This document shows positions 41,098-50,630 of a stretch of DNA of 64,000 bases, in pieces. The DNA comes from Pseudomonas hamedanensis (lineage in GTDB: Bacteria > Pseudomonadota > Gammaproteobacteria > Pseudomonadales > Pseudomonadaceae). A model generated the notes under the pieces. It saw only the letters and a list, made by a program, of their open reading frames with translations, was not told where the DNA came from and did not search any database. A program made the translations under genes and the position numbers. Numbering within the stretch: the first letter of the stretch is position 1; the number at the start of each line of letters is the position of its first letter. The stretch spans positions 5,500,001 to 5,564,000 of the forward strand of contig NZ_CP077091.1 in the NCBI RefSeq assembly GCF_014268595.2, read 5' to 3'.

Positions 41098-42462
41098 TTA
41101 GCGAACACCGTCCTGACGCAGAGCGGCCGGGGTGAAATCGCCGGTGGTGGCGGTGAAGCCAAAGTCATACGCACTCTTCTCTTCGTTCTTCATGCCCAGT
41201 GCCAGATAGCGGCCGGACTGCAAGTCATAAAGAGTTTCGAGGGCGTACCACGGCACTTGCTTGTCGTAGTAGTTCTCGGCATGCGCTTCGGCTACACGCC
41301 ACAGTTGACCACGACCGTCGTAGTGGTCGATCACCGCCGCTTGCCAGGTGTCTTCGTCGATGTAGAAATCACGCTTGGCGTAGATGTGGCGCTGACCTTC
41401 CTTCAGCGTCGCCGTCACGTGCCAGACGCGGCGCAGCTCGTAACGCGCCAGATCCTGATTGATGTGGCCGGCCTTGATGATGTCGGCGTACTTCAGTTTC
41501 GGATCGTCGAGTTTGTAGCTGTCGGAGGCGATGTACATCTCTTTCTTGCCTACGAGTTTCCAGTCGTAACGATCCGGCGCACCGTTGTACATGTCGAGGT
41601 TGTCCGAGGTACGTAGGCCGTCGGCGGCAGTACCCGGGCCGTCATACGACACTTGCGGTGCGCGGCGCACACGGCGCTGGCCGGCGTTGTAGACCCACGC
41701 CGAACGTGGCTCTTTGACCTGATCGAGGGTTTCGTGCACCAGCAGTACACCGCCGGCCAGACGCGCCGGTGCGGTCACTTTCTGCTTGAAGTAGAAGAGA
41801 ATGTTGCCCGGGTTCGCCGGGTCGTAATCCTTCATTTTGTCGCGGAACACAAACTGATCCTGGAAGTACACCAGGCTGTACGAGCCGTTCGGCTGTGGCG
41901 TGGCCTGGGTTACCAGGCGGGTCACGCTGCCGCCGCGATAGCGGGTGATGTGGTTCCAGATCACTTCCACGCCGGTTTTCGGAATCGGGAACGGCACGGC
42001 AGTGTCGAAGTTTTCCAGGCCGTTGCCGCCGGACACCAGATTGGTGGTCGTGGCGTTCTTCTTGATGGCGGCAAACACCGCATCCGGCACGGTGGCACCG
42101 CGATGGGACGGATAGACCGGCATCTTGAAGGTTTCCGGGTAGCGCTTGAACATCGCGTACTGACCCGGGGCAAGTTTGTCTTTGTACTTGTCGACGTCCT
42201 TGGCGGTGATGGTGAACAGCGGTTGCTCACTGGCGTAAGGGTTGGACAGGAAGCCCTTGCTGTCGACGCTGCCGGCGTTCTTCGCCATCGGTTTCCAGGC
42301 TGGAATCGAACCGTCAGTGTTGCCCGCCATTTCCGCGCCCATCGGGGTCAGGCTTTTGCCCAGCTTGTCGGCTTCGGCAGCAGGCACCGCGGCCATGACG
42401 CCGGTCGCCAGCAGCGACAGGCCCAGTACACCGGCGTGGAACAGACTCTTTGTTATTTTCAT
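41098..42462 (-). CDS. DUF1329 periplasmic protein
   Basis: 454-residue DUF1329 family protein with a Sec signal peptide (MKITKSLFHAGVLGLSLLAT, cleavage near AVMAA|VP at about residue 25). The mature region is rich in aromatic residues, as in LolB/LolA-like lipid carriers; that fold comparison is from memory. DUF1329 proteins nearly always accompany DUF1302 outer-membrane proteins. They have been linked in pseudomonads to growth on long-chain esters and fatty acids, and elsewhere to hydrophobic substrates such as steroids. The gene lies 27 bases downstream of the DUF1302 gene, a two-gene operon. Confidence 0.85.
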   Translation of the reverse strand: MKITKSLFHAGVLGLSLLATGVMAAVPAAEADKLGKSLTPMGAEMAGNTDGSIPAWKPMAKNAGSVDSKGFLSNPYASEQPLFTITAKDVDKYKDKLAPGQYAMFKRYPETFKMPVYPSHRGATVPDAVFAAIKKNATTTNLVSGGNGLENFDTAVPFPIPKTGVEVIWNHITRYRGGSVTRLVTQATPQPNGSYSLVYFQDQFVFRDKMKDYDPANPGNILFYFKQKVTAPARLAGGVLLVHETLDQVKEPRSAWVYNAGQRRVRRAPQVSYDGPGTAADGLRTSDNLDMYNGAPDRYDWKLVGKKEMYIASDSYKLDDPKLKYADIIKAGHINQDLARYELRRVWHVTATLKEGQRHIYAKRDFYIDEDTWQAAVIDHYDGRGQLWRVAEAHAENYYDKQVPWYALETLYDLQSGRYLALGMKNEEKSAYDFGFTATTGDFTPAALRQDGVR

Positions 42463-42489
42463 ATGTGTGTTCGTCCTGAAATGCAGTGC

Positions 42490-44379
42490 TTAGAAGTTCA
42501 CGCCGAAGCTGAGTGCCACGAAGTCGCGGTCATCCACGGTGGTGTACTTGCCGTCAAAGAAGTTGGTGTAGGCCAGGCTCGCGGTATAAGTGTTCTGGTA
42601 TTCGGCATCGACGCCGAGGCTGACCGCCTTGCGACCTTCCTCGAAGTTGCCGCCAGGGCCCGGCGAGTAACCGCTGACGTCATGGGACCAGGCCACGTTG
42701 GGTCTGAGGTTCACGCCGGCGAACACGTCGTTGTAATCCCAGATTGCCCGACCGCGATAGCCCCAGGACATCGACGTGGTGAAGCCATCGTTGTCGCAAT
42801 TGCGGCTGCGGTTGTTCTGCGGTGAACCGGGGCCTGCGCCGTTAATGGTGCTGGCGTTGAGGATGTTGGCGCAGGTGTTGGCAGTGCCGGTGGCCGGCAA
42901 CTCACCCGGGCCGTAGACTGGATCGCGGCCGTAACGCTTCTCGGAGCGGCTTTCCAGCCCGCCGACATACGTCGCGCCGACTTCGCCGACGAGGGTCAGA
43001 CGACTGGCGCCCATGACCTGATCGAAGAAGTGCGTGAAGGTCGTTTGCAGCTGGGTGATTTCCTTGCGCTCGTAGCCGTGCAGATCCTGACCCGGCACGC
43101 CCGTGAGCAGGGAAGCGTTGGTCAGCGCGCCGCCCAGTGGGCGCACACCGGCGAACAGGATGTCGGTGGAGTTCAGTTGCACCGGAGCATTCGGACGGTA
43201 GCTGACCTCACCGCTCCATGCCGTACCGGTAGGCAGGGTGGTGGAGAAGCTCAAACCGTAGAGGCGGATGTCTTCAGGGTATTCAACGAAGTACTGCGAG
43301 TTGCCCGCCACCAGCAATGGCGCGAGTGCGGCGAAAGGCCCTGGCAGCGAGGCAGCGGTGTTGTAGACCGACTGCGGCGCACCGGTTGCGCTGAAGATCG
43401 GCGCACGGCTGTGGTAGTTCATGAAGTAGGCGCCGAACTCGGTGTCCAGCGGTTCGTACATGTACTTGAACGACACGCCGTACTGGCCGCTGTCACGGGC
43501 ATCGCGGTCCGGACCGCGACGCACCAGCACGCCTTCCTGGTTGACATCGACGCCGGCGCCCGCCAACGGCCCAAGGGCAATGGCCGGAATCTGCGAACGC
43601 TTGTTCAGCACGCGCAGGTTGTTGTCGCAACCGTCGGCAATGATGTCTGGCTGCGAGAAGAACGTGCCGCAGTTGTCGACGACAGTCTGGTCCCATTCCA
43701 GCTGGTAGAACGCTTCGGCCGAGAGGTTGTCGGTCAGGCTCTGCGAGACGTAGAACATGTTGACCGGAATCAGGCCTTCCTTGATCTCGGCGCCAGGACG
43801 ACGGAACGCGGAGACGTCGATCGGGTTGATCGAGTTGATGCCGCCGCCAATGAAGGTACTTTCACCCCAGCTCACCACTTGCTTGCCCAGACGCACGGAG
43901 CCCGGCTGATCGGCAATCGAGTAATTGTGATAGACGAAGGCGTCGAGAATCTGCCCGCCGGAAGACTTGGCGCCTTCCTTGCGGTTGCTGTCGCTGATGT
44001 CCTTGAACTGACGGCTTTCGTCCTTGAGTTCGAAGTCGTACCAGTATTTGCCACGGACGAACACGCCGGTGTCGCCGTATTTCAGTTCAAGGTCATGGAT
44101 GCCCTTGAAGATCTTCGAAAAGGTTTCGCCGCTCTTGAAGTTGGCGTGACCGTCATCGGAGGTCTGCGACAGGCCATGGCCGCCGTTGTTGACGCCGATC
44201 AGGTTCTTGTTCGGGCTCTGAGTAGACCAACTGGCACCGATCGACAGGGACGAGTCGAACTGGCCTTCGATTTCACCGACGTTGAAGCTGACGCCGAATG
44301 CAGGCCCGGCGAGCGAGGAGGCAAGACTGACCGCCAGAGGCAGTTTCGCCCGGCGCCAGAACTGGTTTACTGAGGTCAT
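42490..44379 (-). CDS. DUF1302 outer-membrane protein
   Basis: 629-residue DUF1302 family protein. A signal peptide (to about residue 29, ending PAFG) precedes a mature chain of alternating hydrophobic and polar strands. It ends DRDFVALSFGVNF, with the terminal Phe typical of BAM-assembled beta-barrels. The family is thought to be a porin-like channel or exporter for hydrophobic compounds, paired with DUF1329. Adjacent acyl-CoA ligase and MalT-like regulator genes support a role in lipid or ester utilisation. Confidence 0.85.
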   Translation of the reverse strand: MTSVNQFWRRAKLPLAVSLASSLAGPAFGVSFNVGEIEGQFDSSLSIGASWSTQSPNKNLIGVNNGGHGLSQTSDDGHANFKSGETFSKIFKGIHDLELKYGDTGVFVRGKYWYDFELKDESRQFKDISDSNRKEGAKSSGGQILDAFVYHNYSIADQPGSVRLGKQVVSWGESTFIGGGINSINPIDVSAFRRPGAEIKEGLIPVNMFYVSQSLTDNLSAEAFYQLEWDQTVVDNCGTFFSQPDIIADGCDNNLRVLNKRSQIPAIALGPLAGAGVDVNQEGVLVRRGPDRDARDSGQYGVSFKYMYEPLDTEFGAYFMNYHSRAPIFSATGAPQSVYNTAASLPGPFAALAPLLVAGNSQYFVEYPEDIRLYGLSFSTTLPTGTAWSGEVSYRPNAPVQLNSTDILFAGVRPLGGALTNASLLTGVPGQDLHGYERKEITQLQTTFTHFFDQVMGASRLTLVGEVGATYVGGLESRSEKRYGRDPVYGPGELPATGTANTCANILNASTINGAGPGSPQNNRSRNCDNDGFTTSMSWGYRGRAIWDYNDVFAGVNLRPNVAWSHDVSGYSPGPGGNFEEGRKAVSLGVDAEYQNTYTASLAYTNFFDGKYTTVDDRDFVALSFGVNF

Positions 44380-44716
44380 CGACGCTACTCCATGTGCATT
44401 ATTGTTATGGCAGTGAGTACTTTTAAAAACGCTGTGAAGGGCCGGGCGCCAGGGCTGCCCGTAATACCTCCAGAGTTGCTCGCCCCGATCAGTGCGTGTG
44501 CTCCGTTCTTAAAAAGTCCTTGAGCGGACTATAGCCAGCAGGGGGTACTGCTTGATCCCTCTAAAGTGTGATTTGCAGCAGCCAACCACTCTGGAACAGT
44601 CCTTTCGCCAGTCCGACACAGGTCGGCAGGGCAAGGATGGCTGATTTTTTCGATTTCACAAGCCAAGCGCTTGCTCGGGAGGTCTGGCGCGCCGGTTTCA
44701 GCGCGCCAGCAGGTAC
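44380..44716. promoter_or_regulatory. Intergenic region with predicted DUF1302 operon promoter
   Basis: On - a TATAGT -10 box (44528-44533) lies about 150 bases before the DUF1302 start. It is preceded by GTACCCCCTGCTGGC rather than a sigma70 -35, which suggests activator dependence. A perfect 9-bp inverted repeat CTGGCGCGC/GCGCGCCAG (44684-44692 with 44701-44709) follows the acyl-CoA ligase stop and may terminate it, although no T tract follows. No gene seen. Confidence 0.4.
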
Positions 44717-46399
44717 TCAGAGGGTCGACAGAAAGGTGCTGTTGTTGGCCTGCCATTCGGTGATGTCGAGGCGGATGCGCTTCTTGTCGAGCTTGCCGAC
44801 ACTGGTCTTGGGAATTTCGGTAACAAGGGCGATCTGACTTGGAATCGCCCACTTGCTCAAGTGCCCCAGCTCGACGAACGGCTTGAGGTGTTCCTTGAGT
44901 TCCCGCGCACCGATCACATGGCCTTCACGGACCACCAGCAAGGCAAACGGCCGCTCGCCCCACTGCGGATCGGCAATCCCCACCACTGCTACTTCACGTA
45001 CCGCCGCATGTCGGCTGATCAGGTCTTCGAGGTCCAGCGAGGAGATCCATTCGCCGCCGGTCTTGATCACGTCCTTGATCCGGTCGCGGATGTCGATCAC
45101 GCCCATGCTGTCGAGCGTCGCCACATCACCGGTGTGCAACCAGCCGCCGGACCAGAGTTCGGCGCCCTTCTGCGGTTCGTTGAAATAGCCTTCGGTGAGC
45201 CAGGGCGCACGCAGCACCAGTTCGCCTTGAGTCTCGCCATCGGCCGGGAGAAAGTTGCCCTCGCTGTCGACGATCGCCGCTTCCACCAGCGGTCCCGGTA
45301 CGCCGGCCTTGATCCGGTAGGTGGTGCGTTCGTCTTCGCTGCCGGCCATCAGCTCGTCATTCAGATGGGCGCAGGACACCAACGGCCCGGTTTCCGACAT
45401 GCCATAGGCCGCCGTCAGCTGAATGCCACGGGCCTTGGCGTTTTCATACAGCGAGCGGTTGAGCGCGCTGCCGCCAATGACGATTTTCCAGCCGGCGAAA
45501 TCGGTGTCTTGCGCGGCTTTGGCGTTGAGCAGCATTTGCAGGATGGTCGGCACACAGTGGGAAAACGTGACCTTCTCCTTGCGCCACAGCGCCACCAGAT
45601 ATTCCGGGTCGTAGCGCCCCGGATACACCTGCTTGAGGCCGAGCATCGTCGCCACGTACGGCAAACCCCAGGCGTGGACGTGAAACATCGGCGTGATCGG
45701 CATGTACACATCGTTGGTGCCAAGCAGGCGCACGCTGTCGATCGAACCCATGATGGTCGCCACGCCAATCGTGTGCAGCACCAGTTGCCGGTGGGTGAAA
45801 TAAACGCCTTTCGGGTTACCGGTCGTGCCTGTGGTGTAGAACGTCGTGGCGACCGAGTTTTCGTCGAAATCCTCGAAGTCATACTGCGGGCTCGCCGCGG
45901 CCAGTAGCTGTTCGTACTCGCCGACCAGGTTCGGCAAATCAGCGGTTTTCTCCGGCAGATCGGTCAGCAGCAAGGTTTTCTCGACCGTGGTCAGGTGCGG
46001 CGCGATGGCTTGATACAGCCCGGCGAACTCGCTGTTGACCAGCACAAAGCGGTCCTCGGCATGATTCATCGTGTAGAGAATCTGCTCGGGCGACAGGCGC
46101 ACGTTGATCGTATGAATCACCGCACCGATCATCGGGATGGCGAACATGCACTCCAGATAACGATGGCTGTCCCAGTCCATCACCGCCACCGTGTCACCGG
46201 CCTTCACCCCGGCAGCGGTCAGCACGCTGGCCAGCCGCGCGACGCGCTCGATCAGCGTCGGGTAGCTGTAGCGCAACTGGTCACGGTAGACGATCTCGCG
46301 GGTTTTCTCATAACGGGCGCCAGACATCAGCAGCCGCTTGATCAGCAATGGATACTGGTAGGCCCCATCGGCCGGAGGAATGACGCGAGTCTGCAACAT
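44717..46399 (-). CDS. Medium-chain fatty-acid:CoA ligase (AlkK-like)
   Basis: AMP-forming acyl-CoA synthetase of 560 residues. The ATP-binding P-loop motif TTGTTGNPKG lies at about 191-200, followed by AAYGMSETGP, the motif WLHTGDVATLD and a C-terminal catalytic Lys in SVGKLDKKRIR. The N-terminal LQTRVIPPADGAYQYPLLI and NVRLSPEQ segments match the AlkK group, which activates C6-C12 fatty acids. Related genes in P. putida sit beside DUF1302/DUF1329 and a MalT-type regulator. It probably feeds beta-oxidation with acids released from esters. Confidence 0.88.
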   Translation of the reverse strand: MLQTRVIPPADGAYQYPLLIKRLLMSGARYEKTREIVYRDQLRYSYPTLIERVARLASVLTAAGVKAGDTVAVMDWDSHRYLECMFAIPMIGAVIHTINVRLSPEQILYTMNHAEDRFVLVNSEFAGLYQAIAPHLTTVEKTLLLTDLPEKTADLPNLVGEYEQLLAAASPQYDFEDFDENSVATTFYTTGTTGNPKGVYFTHRQLVLHTIGVATIMGSIDSVRLLGTNDVYMPITPMFHVHAWGLPYVATMLGLKQVYPGRYDPEYLVALWRKEKVTFSHCVPTILQMLLNAKAAQDTDFAGWKIVIGGSALNRSLYENAKARGIQLTAAYGMSETGPLVSCAHLNDELMAGSEDERTTYRIKAGVPGPLVEAAIVDSEGNFLPADGETQGELVLRAPWLTEGYFNEPQKGAELWSGGWLHTGDVATLDSMGVIDIRDRIKDVIKTGGEWISSLDLEDLISRHAAVREVAVVGIADPQWGERPFALLVVREGHVIGARELKEHLKPFVELGHLSKWAIPSQIALVTEIPKTSVGKLDKKRIRLDITEWQANNSTFLSTL

Positions 46400-46551
46400 A
46401 GGAATCCCTTTTCTGACTGCACGGTGTTGGCGGAGAGATTCGTACTCTAGTGCGCCCGCGTGACCGTCAAATCAGCCAAAGGAATGATTTGCAGAGCCGA
46501 ACAAATGCTAGCTTTGCGCCAGCATCGGGCGCCGACCGGGAAGAGACAAGA

Positions 46552-46644
46552 CCTGTGGGAGCGAGCCTGCTCGCGAATGCAATGGATCAGTCAACATCTT
46601 CGCCGACTGATACACCGCTTTCGCGAGCAGGCTCGCTCCCACAG
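46552..46644. repeat. REPIN (family 2)
   Basis: Inverted pair of CTGTGGGAGCGAGCCTGCTC (46552-46576) and its complement (46620-46644). It is related to family 1 but with GGGAGCG in place of AGGAGTG. Only one copy is in the window. Confidence 0.88.
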
Positions 46645-46663
46645 TTTTGATCGCAGCCAGTCC

Positions 46664-47293
46664 TCAGTGCATCTCGGTAAACGCTATTTTCACGCCGAGA
46701 GCGATCAGCACAGCGCCCATGGTGCGGTCGAACCAGTGGCCCATGCGCGCGAACCCGGCGCGCACGCGCTGCTGGCTGAACAGCATCGCTACCAGGCAAA
46801 ACCAGAATGCCGTTGCCACCGCCAGGTACACCCCGTAACCGGCCTGTACCGCCAGTGGCGTGTGCGGGTTGATTACCACGGTGAACAGCGACAGGAAAAA
46901 CAGTGTGGCTTTCGGGTTCAGGCCGTTGGTGACGAAGCCCGAGGTAAACGCACCTCGCGCGGTGCGTACGCCAGTCTCTTTGTGCAAGTCGTCGGCCACG
47001 GCTTTAGCCGGTTGCGCACGCAAGGCCTTGAAGCCGATGTACAGCAGATACGCAGCCGCCGCCCACTTCAGCGCGTTGAACAGCACGATCGACTGCGACA
47101 CGATCAGGCCGATGCCCAGTAGCGAGTAGCCGACATGCAGGAAAATCGCCGTGCCGACCCCCAGCGCCGTCCAGGTGCCGGCGCGACGCCCGTGGGTCAC
47201 GCTCTCGCGCACCACCACGGCAAAGTCCGGGCCGGGACTGGCAACGGCCAGCAAGTGGATCAGGGCAACGGTCAGGAATTCGGTCCAGTACAT
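46664..47293 (-). CDS. LysE/RhtB family amino-acid exporter
   Basis: 209-residue inner-membrane protein with about six hydrophobic segments. The LysE/RhtB signature ASPGPDFAVVVRESVTHGRR lies at about 18-37 and GFVTNGLNPKATLFF at about 118-132. Family members export homoserine, threonine, leucine or lysine. The substrate cannot be read from sequence. The gene is flanked by REP elements on both sides and probably monocistronic. Confidence 0.9.
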   Translation of the reverse strand: MYWTEFLTVALIHLLAVASPGPDFAVVVRESVTHGRRAGTWTALGVGTAIFLHVGYSLLGIGLIVSQSIVLFNALKWAAAAYLLYIGFKALRAQPAKAVADDLHKETGVRTARGAFTSGFVTNGLNPKATLFFLSLFTVVINPHTPLAVQAGYGVYLAVATAFWFCLVAMLFSQQRVRAGFARMGHWFDRTMGAVLIALGVKIAFTEMH

Positions 47294-47346
47294 GGGGGCT
47301 CCTTTGGGGCAGCTTGGTCAAACATAAATGCGCGGCGAACTCGAAC

Positions 47347-47481
47347 CTGTGGCGAGGGGATTTATCCCCGTTCGGCTGCGCAGCAGTCGTAAATTCAGTG
47401 CATGCGGTGTAACTGTTTCAACGCGATTGCCAGTTTCAGGCGCGCTTCGCGCGCCAACGGGGATAAATCCCCTCGCCACAG
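47347..47481. repeat. REPIN (family 3)
   Basis: Outer arms GTGGCGAGGGGATTTATCCC (47348-47367) and the complement (47459-47480). The interior contains a second imperfect palindrome. The same family recurs at 50457, 56388 and 60717. Confidence 0.88.
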
Positions 47482-47596
47482 AGTTATTCACATTGCGATG
47501 CATCGCATCAGACTTTCGTGCTCTGAGTAACCAATTGTTTCATCTGGTAGGCTCGGCAGAGTACGCCCTCCGCTCACAGCACAAAAGGTACAGTTG

Positions 47597-48562
47597 ATGA
47601 CGAACTCGCGCCGCGCGGTATTTCTTGATCACCCTTCGCTGGACCTCGGCGATCTGGACCTCGGTCCGTTGCGCGAATGCTTCAGCGATCTGCAACTCTT
47701 CGCGCAAACCCTGCCCGAGCAAGTCAGCGAACGGCTGCAAGGCGCCAGCGTGGCAATCACCAACAAAGTCGTGATCGACGCCGCCGCCATGGCTGCCAAC
47801 CCGCAGTTGCAACTGATCCTGATCAGCGCCACCGGCACCAACAACGTCGACCTCAGCGCCGCCCGCGCCCACGGCATCACTGTGTGCAATTGTCAGGGTT
47901 ACGGTACGCCGTCCGTTGCGCAACACACGATCATGCTGCTGCTCAACCTCGCCACGCGTCTGGCCGATTATCAAAAAGCCGTCGCTGAAGGCCGCTGGCA
48001 GCAGGCCAAACAGTTCTGCCTGCTCGACTACCCAATCGTTGAACTGCAAGGCAAAATCCTGGGCCTGCTCGGGCACGGCGAACTCGGTGGTGCCGTGGCG
48101 CGGCTGGCCGAAGCGTTCGGCATGCGCGTGTTGCTCGGGCAGATTCCCGGACGCCCCGCTCGCGCAGACCGCTTGCCGCTGGATCAACTGCTGCCGCAGA
48201 TCGACGCCCTCACCCTGCACTGCCCGCTCAACGAACACACCCGCCACTTCATTGGCGCCCGTGAGCTGGCCGCGATGAAACCCGGCGCGTTCGTGGTCAA
48301 CACCGCCCGGGGTGGCTTGATCGATGAGCAGGCGCTGGCCGATGCCTTGCGCAGTGGCCACCTCGGCGGCGCAGCGACGGACGTGCTGAGTGTCGAGCCT
48401 CCGACCCAGGGCAATCCGTTGCTCGCCGGCGACATTCCGCGCCTGATTGTCACCCCACACAACGCCTGGGGCAGCCGCGAGGCGCGCCAGCGTATCGTCG
48501 GGCAACTGAGCGAAAACGCCCAAGCGTTCTTCAGCGGTGAGGCGCTGCGGGTCGTCAGTTGA
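47597..48562 (+). CDS. D-isomer-specific 2-hydroxyacid dehydrogenase (hydroxypyruvate/glycerate type)
   Basis: NAD(P)-dependent dehydrogenase of 321 residues. The nucleotide-binding motif GLLGHGELGGAVA is at about 153-165. The catalytic Arg is in NTARGGLID (about 237), Glu in DVLSVEPP and His in TPHNAWGS (about 290). Its closest general resemblance is to glycerate dehydrogenase/hydroxypyruvate reductase (HprA). ATG 47597 is preferred over an adjacent upstream TTG. It lies 33 bases upstream of rsmC. Confidence 0.88.
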   Translation: MTNSRRAVFLDHPSLDLGDLDLGPLRECFSDLQLFAQTLPEQVSERLQGASVAITNKVVIDAAAMAANPQLQLILISATGTNNVDLSAARAHGITVCNCQGYGTPSVAQHTIMLLLNLATRLADYQKAVAEGRWQQAKQFCLLDYPIVELQGKILGLLGHGELGGAVARLAEAFGMRVLLGQIPGRPARADRLPLDQLLPQIDALTLHCPLNEHTRHFIGARELAAMKPGAFVVNTARGGLIDEQALADALRSGHLGGAATDVLSVEPPTQGNPLLAGDIPRLIVTPHNAWGSREARQRIVGQLSENAQAFFSGEALRVVS

Positions 48563-48595
48563 TAAACTGCGGCACTTTTTTTTCCAGGAGCAGTT

Positions 48596-49594
48596 ATGGA
48601 TCCGCGCAGTGAAGTACTGCTTCGTCAGGCCGAGTTATTCCAGGGTTCGTTGTTACTGGCCGGGCTGCCCGCCGACGATCTGCTCGGGCGCCTGCCCGAC
48701 GCGTTTGGCTGGTGCTGGCACGCGGGCGATCAAGCCGCGCTGGACGCGCGCTTCGAAGGGCGCAGCCATTTCGGCGTGAACGTGCCGGAGCGCGAATTCG
48801 ACAGCGCCGTGGTGTTCCTGCCCAAGTCCAAAGACCTGACCGATTACATCCTCAACGCCGTGGCTTCGCGTCTGGCCGGGCGTGAAGTGTTCTTGGTCGG
48901 GGAGAAGCGCAGCGGCATCGAAGGCGCCTCCAAGCAACTTAACCCGTTCGGCAAGCCGCGCAAACTCGACAGCGCGCGCCATTGCCAGCTCTGGCAAGTG
49001 ACCGTAGCCAACGCGCCGCAAGCCAAGTCGCTGGAAACTTTGGCGCAGACCTACGAACTGCCGCTGGCTGAAGGCCCGTTGAAAGTCATCAGCCTGCCGG
49101 GCGTGTTCAGCCATGGTCGGCTCGATCGCGGCAGCGCGCTGTTGCTCGATCATCTGGACAAACTGCCGAGCGGCCATCTGCTCGACTTCGGTTGTGGCGC
49201 CGGCGTGCTGGGCGCGGCGGTCAAACGCCGCTACCCGCACAATCAGGTGACATTGCTGGATGTCGACGCGTTCGCCGCCGCCAGCAGCCGCCTGACCCTG
49301 GCCGCCAATGGCCTGGAAGCCGAGGTGCTGACCGGCGACGGTATCGACGTCGCGCCAATGGGTTTGAGTGCGATTCTGAGCAACCCGCCGTTCCATGTCG
49401 GCGTGCATACCGATTATTTCGCCACGGAGAACCTGCTGCGAAAAGCGGCTAAACATCTGAAAAACGGTGGCGAACTTCGACTTGTGGCCAATAGCTTCCT
49501 GAAGTATCAGCCGTTGATCGAAGAGCATCTGGGCGTTTGTGCGATCAAGGCAGAAGGCAACGGCTTTCGAATTTATCGGGCCAAGCGCGGTTGA
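48596..49594 (+). CDS. rsmC: RsmC, 16S rRNA (guanine1207-N2)-methyltransferase
   Basis: SAM-dependent enzyme making m2G1207 in 16S rRNA. The 332 residues have two Rossmann-like halves. The N-terminal half is a degenerate methyltransferase domain. The C-terminal half has the SAM motif [14 protein letters not shown] (about 196-209) and the catalytic NPPFHVG (about 263-269). CCAGGAG lies 6 bases upstream of the ATG. Confidence 0.94.
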   Translation: MDPRSEVLLRQAELFQGSLLLAGLPADDLLGRLPDAFGWCWHAGDQAALDARFEGRSHFGVNVPEREFDSAVVFLPKSKDLTDYILNAVASRLAGREVFLVGEKRSGIEGASKQLNPFGKPRKLDSARHCQLWQVTVANAPQAKSLETLAQTYELPLAEGPLKVISLPGVFSHGRLDRGSALLLDHLDKLPSGHLLDFGCGAGVLGAAVKRRYPHNQVTLLDVDAFAAASSRLTLAANGLEAEVLTGDGIDVAPMGLSAILSNPPFHVGVHTDYFATENLLRKAAKHLKNGGELRLVANSFLKYQPLIEEHLGVCAIKAEGNGFRIYRAKRG

Positions 49595-49635
49595 AAATTT
49601 GTTCTTGCCCAATCGGATTTGCCTAGGCAGAATCC

Positions 49636-49840
49636 GCTCCGTCCTAGGGGAGTAGTCTCCCACGAGCGCCAAGCTCGTCCGGCATACGTCAACATACTTG
49701 ATCCTCAGATCATGGCGTATGCGACCCCAGCGTCCGCACCAGACGGATCGCAGGGTTTGACAAGACCTATGACACGCACACCTTACCCGGGGCGGGAAGG
49801 CTGTACGTGTCATAGCCGTGTCGACCCGCCCCTTAGGAAA
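49636..49840 (+). promoter_or_regulatory. yybP-ykoY manganese riboswitch
   Basis: Leader RNA of the Mn2+-sensing yybP-ykoY class. The conserved GGGGAGTAG (49647-49655) and GTCAACATAC (49688-49697) match the family. The ACCTTACCCGGGGCGGGAAGG stretch before 49800 resembles the second metal-site loop. Helices visible: 49662-49667 with 49673-49678, 49682-49688 with 49716-49722, and CTATGACACG (49767-49776) with CGTGTCATAG (49806-49815). GGGGCGGG (49789-49796) can alternatively pair with CCCGCCCC (49825-49832), just before the AGGA ribosome binding site, a plausible expression platform. Confidence 0.85.
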
Positions 49841-49846
49841 TCCCTG

Positions 49847-50431
49847 ATGCTGGACTCGTTACTCGTTCCCACCGCAATCGTTGCCTTGGCCGAAATCGGC
49901 GACAAGACGCAACTGCTCGCGCTGATTCTCGCCGCTCGCTTTCGCAAACCCTGGCCGATCATTGCCGGGATTGTCGCCGCGACCCTGGCCAACCACGCAG
50001 CAGCCGGTGCGGTAGGAGCCTGGTTCGGCAGTTTCTTTTCCGACGCCGTGCTGCACTGGATTCTCGCCGCGAGCTTCGCCGCCACTGCGCTGTGGACACT
50101 GGTCCCGGACAAACTGGATGACGACGAAGCCAGCACAGCGCGCAAGTTCGGGCCGTTCCTGACCACGCTGATTGCCTTCTTCCTCGCTGAAATCGGTGAC
50201 AAGACCCAGATCGCCACGGTGATGCTCGGCGCGCAATACCCGGAACTGTGGCTGGTGATTATCGGCACGACCGTGGGCATGCTGATTGCCAACGTGCCGG
50301 TGGTACTGGCGGGTAATTTTGCCGCGGACAAGTTGCCGCTGACCCTGATCCGGCGCCTCGCGGCTTCGGCGTTTTTCATTCTGGCAATTGTTGCGGTGTA
50401 CAAGGCGATGCAGAGCAGTGGCTGGGTTTAA
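49847..50431 (+). CDS. TMEM165/GDT1 family (UPF0016) divalent-cation transporter, probable Mn2+ exporter
   Basis: Inner-membrane protein of 194 residues with six to seven hydrophobic helices. It has two copies of the family hallmark E-x-G-D-K-T: AEIGDKTQLLAL (about 15-26) and AEIGDKTQIATV (about 116-127). Members transport Mn2+/Ca2+. In bacteria MneA-type members export Mn2+ and often sit behind yybP-ykoY riboswitches, exactly as here. The ATG 49847 follows AGGA by 8 bases. Confidence 0.92.
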   Translation: MLDSLLVPTAIVALAEIGDKTQLLALILAARFRKPWPIIAGIVAATLANHAAAGAVGAWFGSFFSDAVLHWILAASFAATALWTLVPDKLDDDEASTARKFGPFLTTLIAFFLAEIGDKTQIATVMLGAQYPELWLVIIGTTVGMLIANVPVVLAGNFAADKLPLTLIRRLAASAFFILAIVAVYKAMQSSGWV

Positions 50432-50456
50432 CCCTATCTACTGAACCACCAAAAAC

Positions 50457-50589
50457 CTGTGGCGAGGGGATTTATCCCCGATGGGGCGCGAAGCGCCCCC
50501 AAACCTGCTGCCTCAGAGTGTCATACATAGCGCATTTGCAGGTTTTGGGGCTGCTTCGCAGCCCATCGGGGATAAATCCCCTCGCCACA
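50457..50589. repeat. REPIN (family 3)
   Basis: Arms GTGGCGAGGGGATTTATCCC (50459-50478) and complement (50570-50589), enclosing a GGGGCGCGAAGCGCCCC palindrome. Confidence 0.9.
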
Positions 50590-50630
50590 ACAGCCCTCCC
50601 AACCTGAAGAATCGTTGTGTCCTTCGACTT

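Noticed and set aside
44529..44852. Short - strand frame between the acyl-CoA ligase and DUF1302 genes
   Set aside because: It overlaps the 3' end of the ligase gene in another frame and continues into the promoter region. There is no ribosome binding site.
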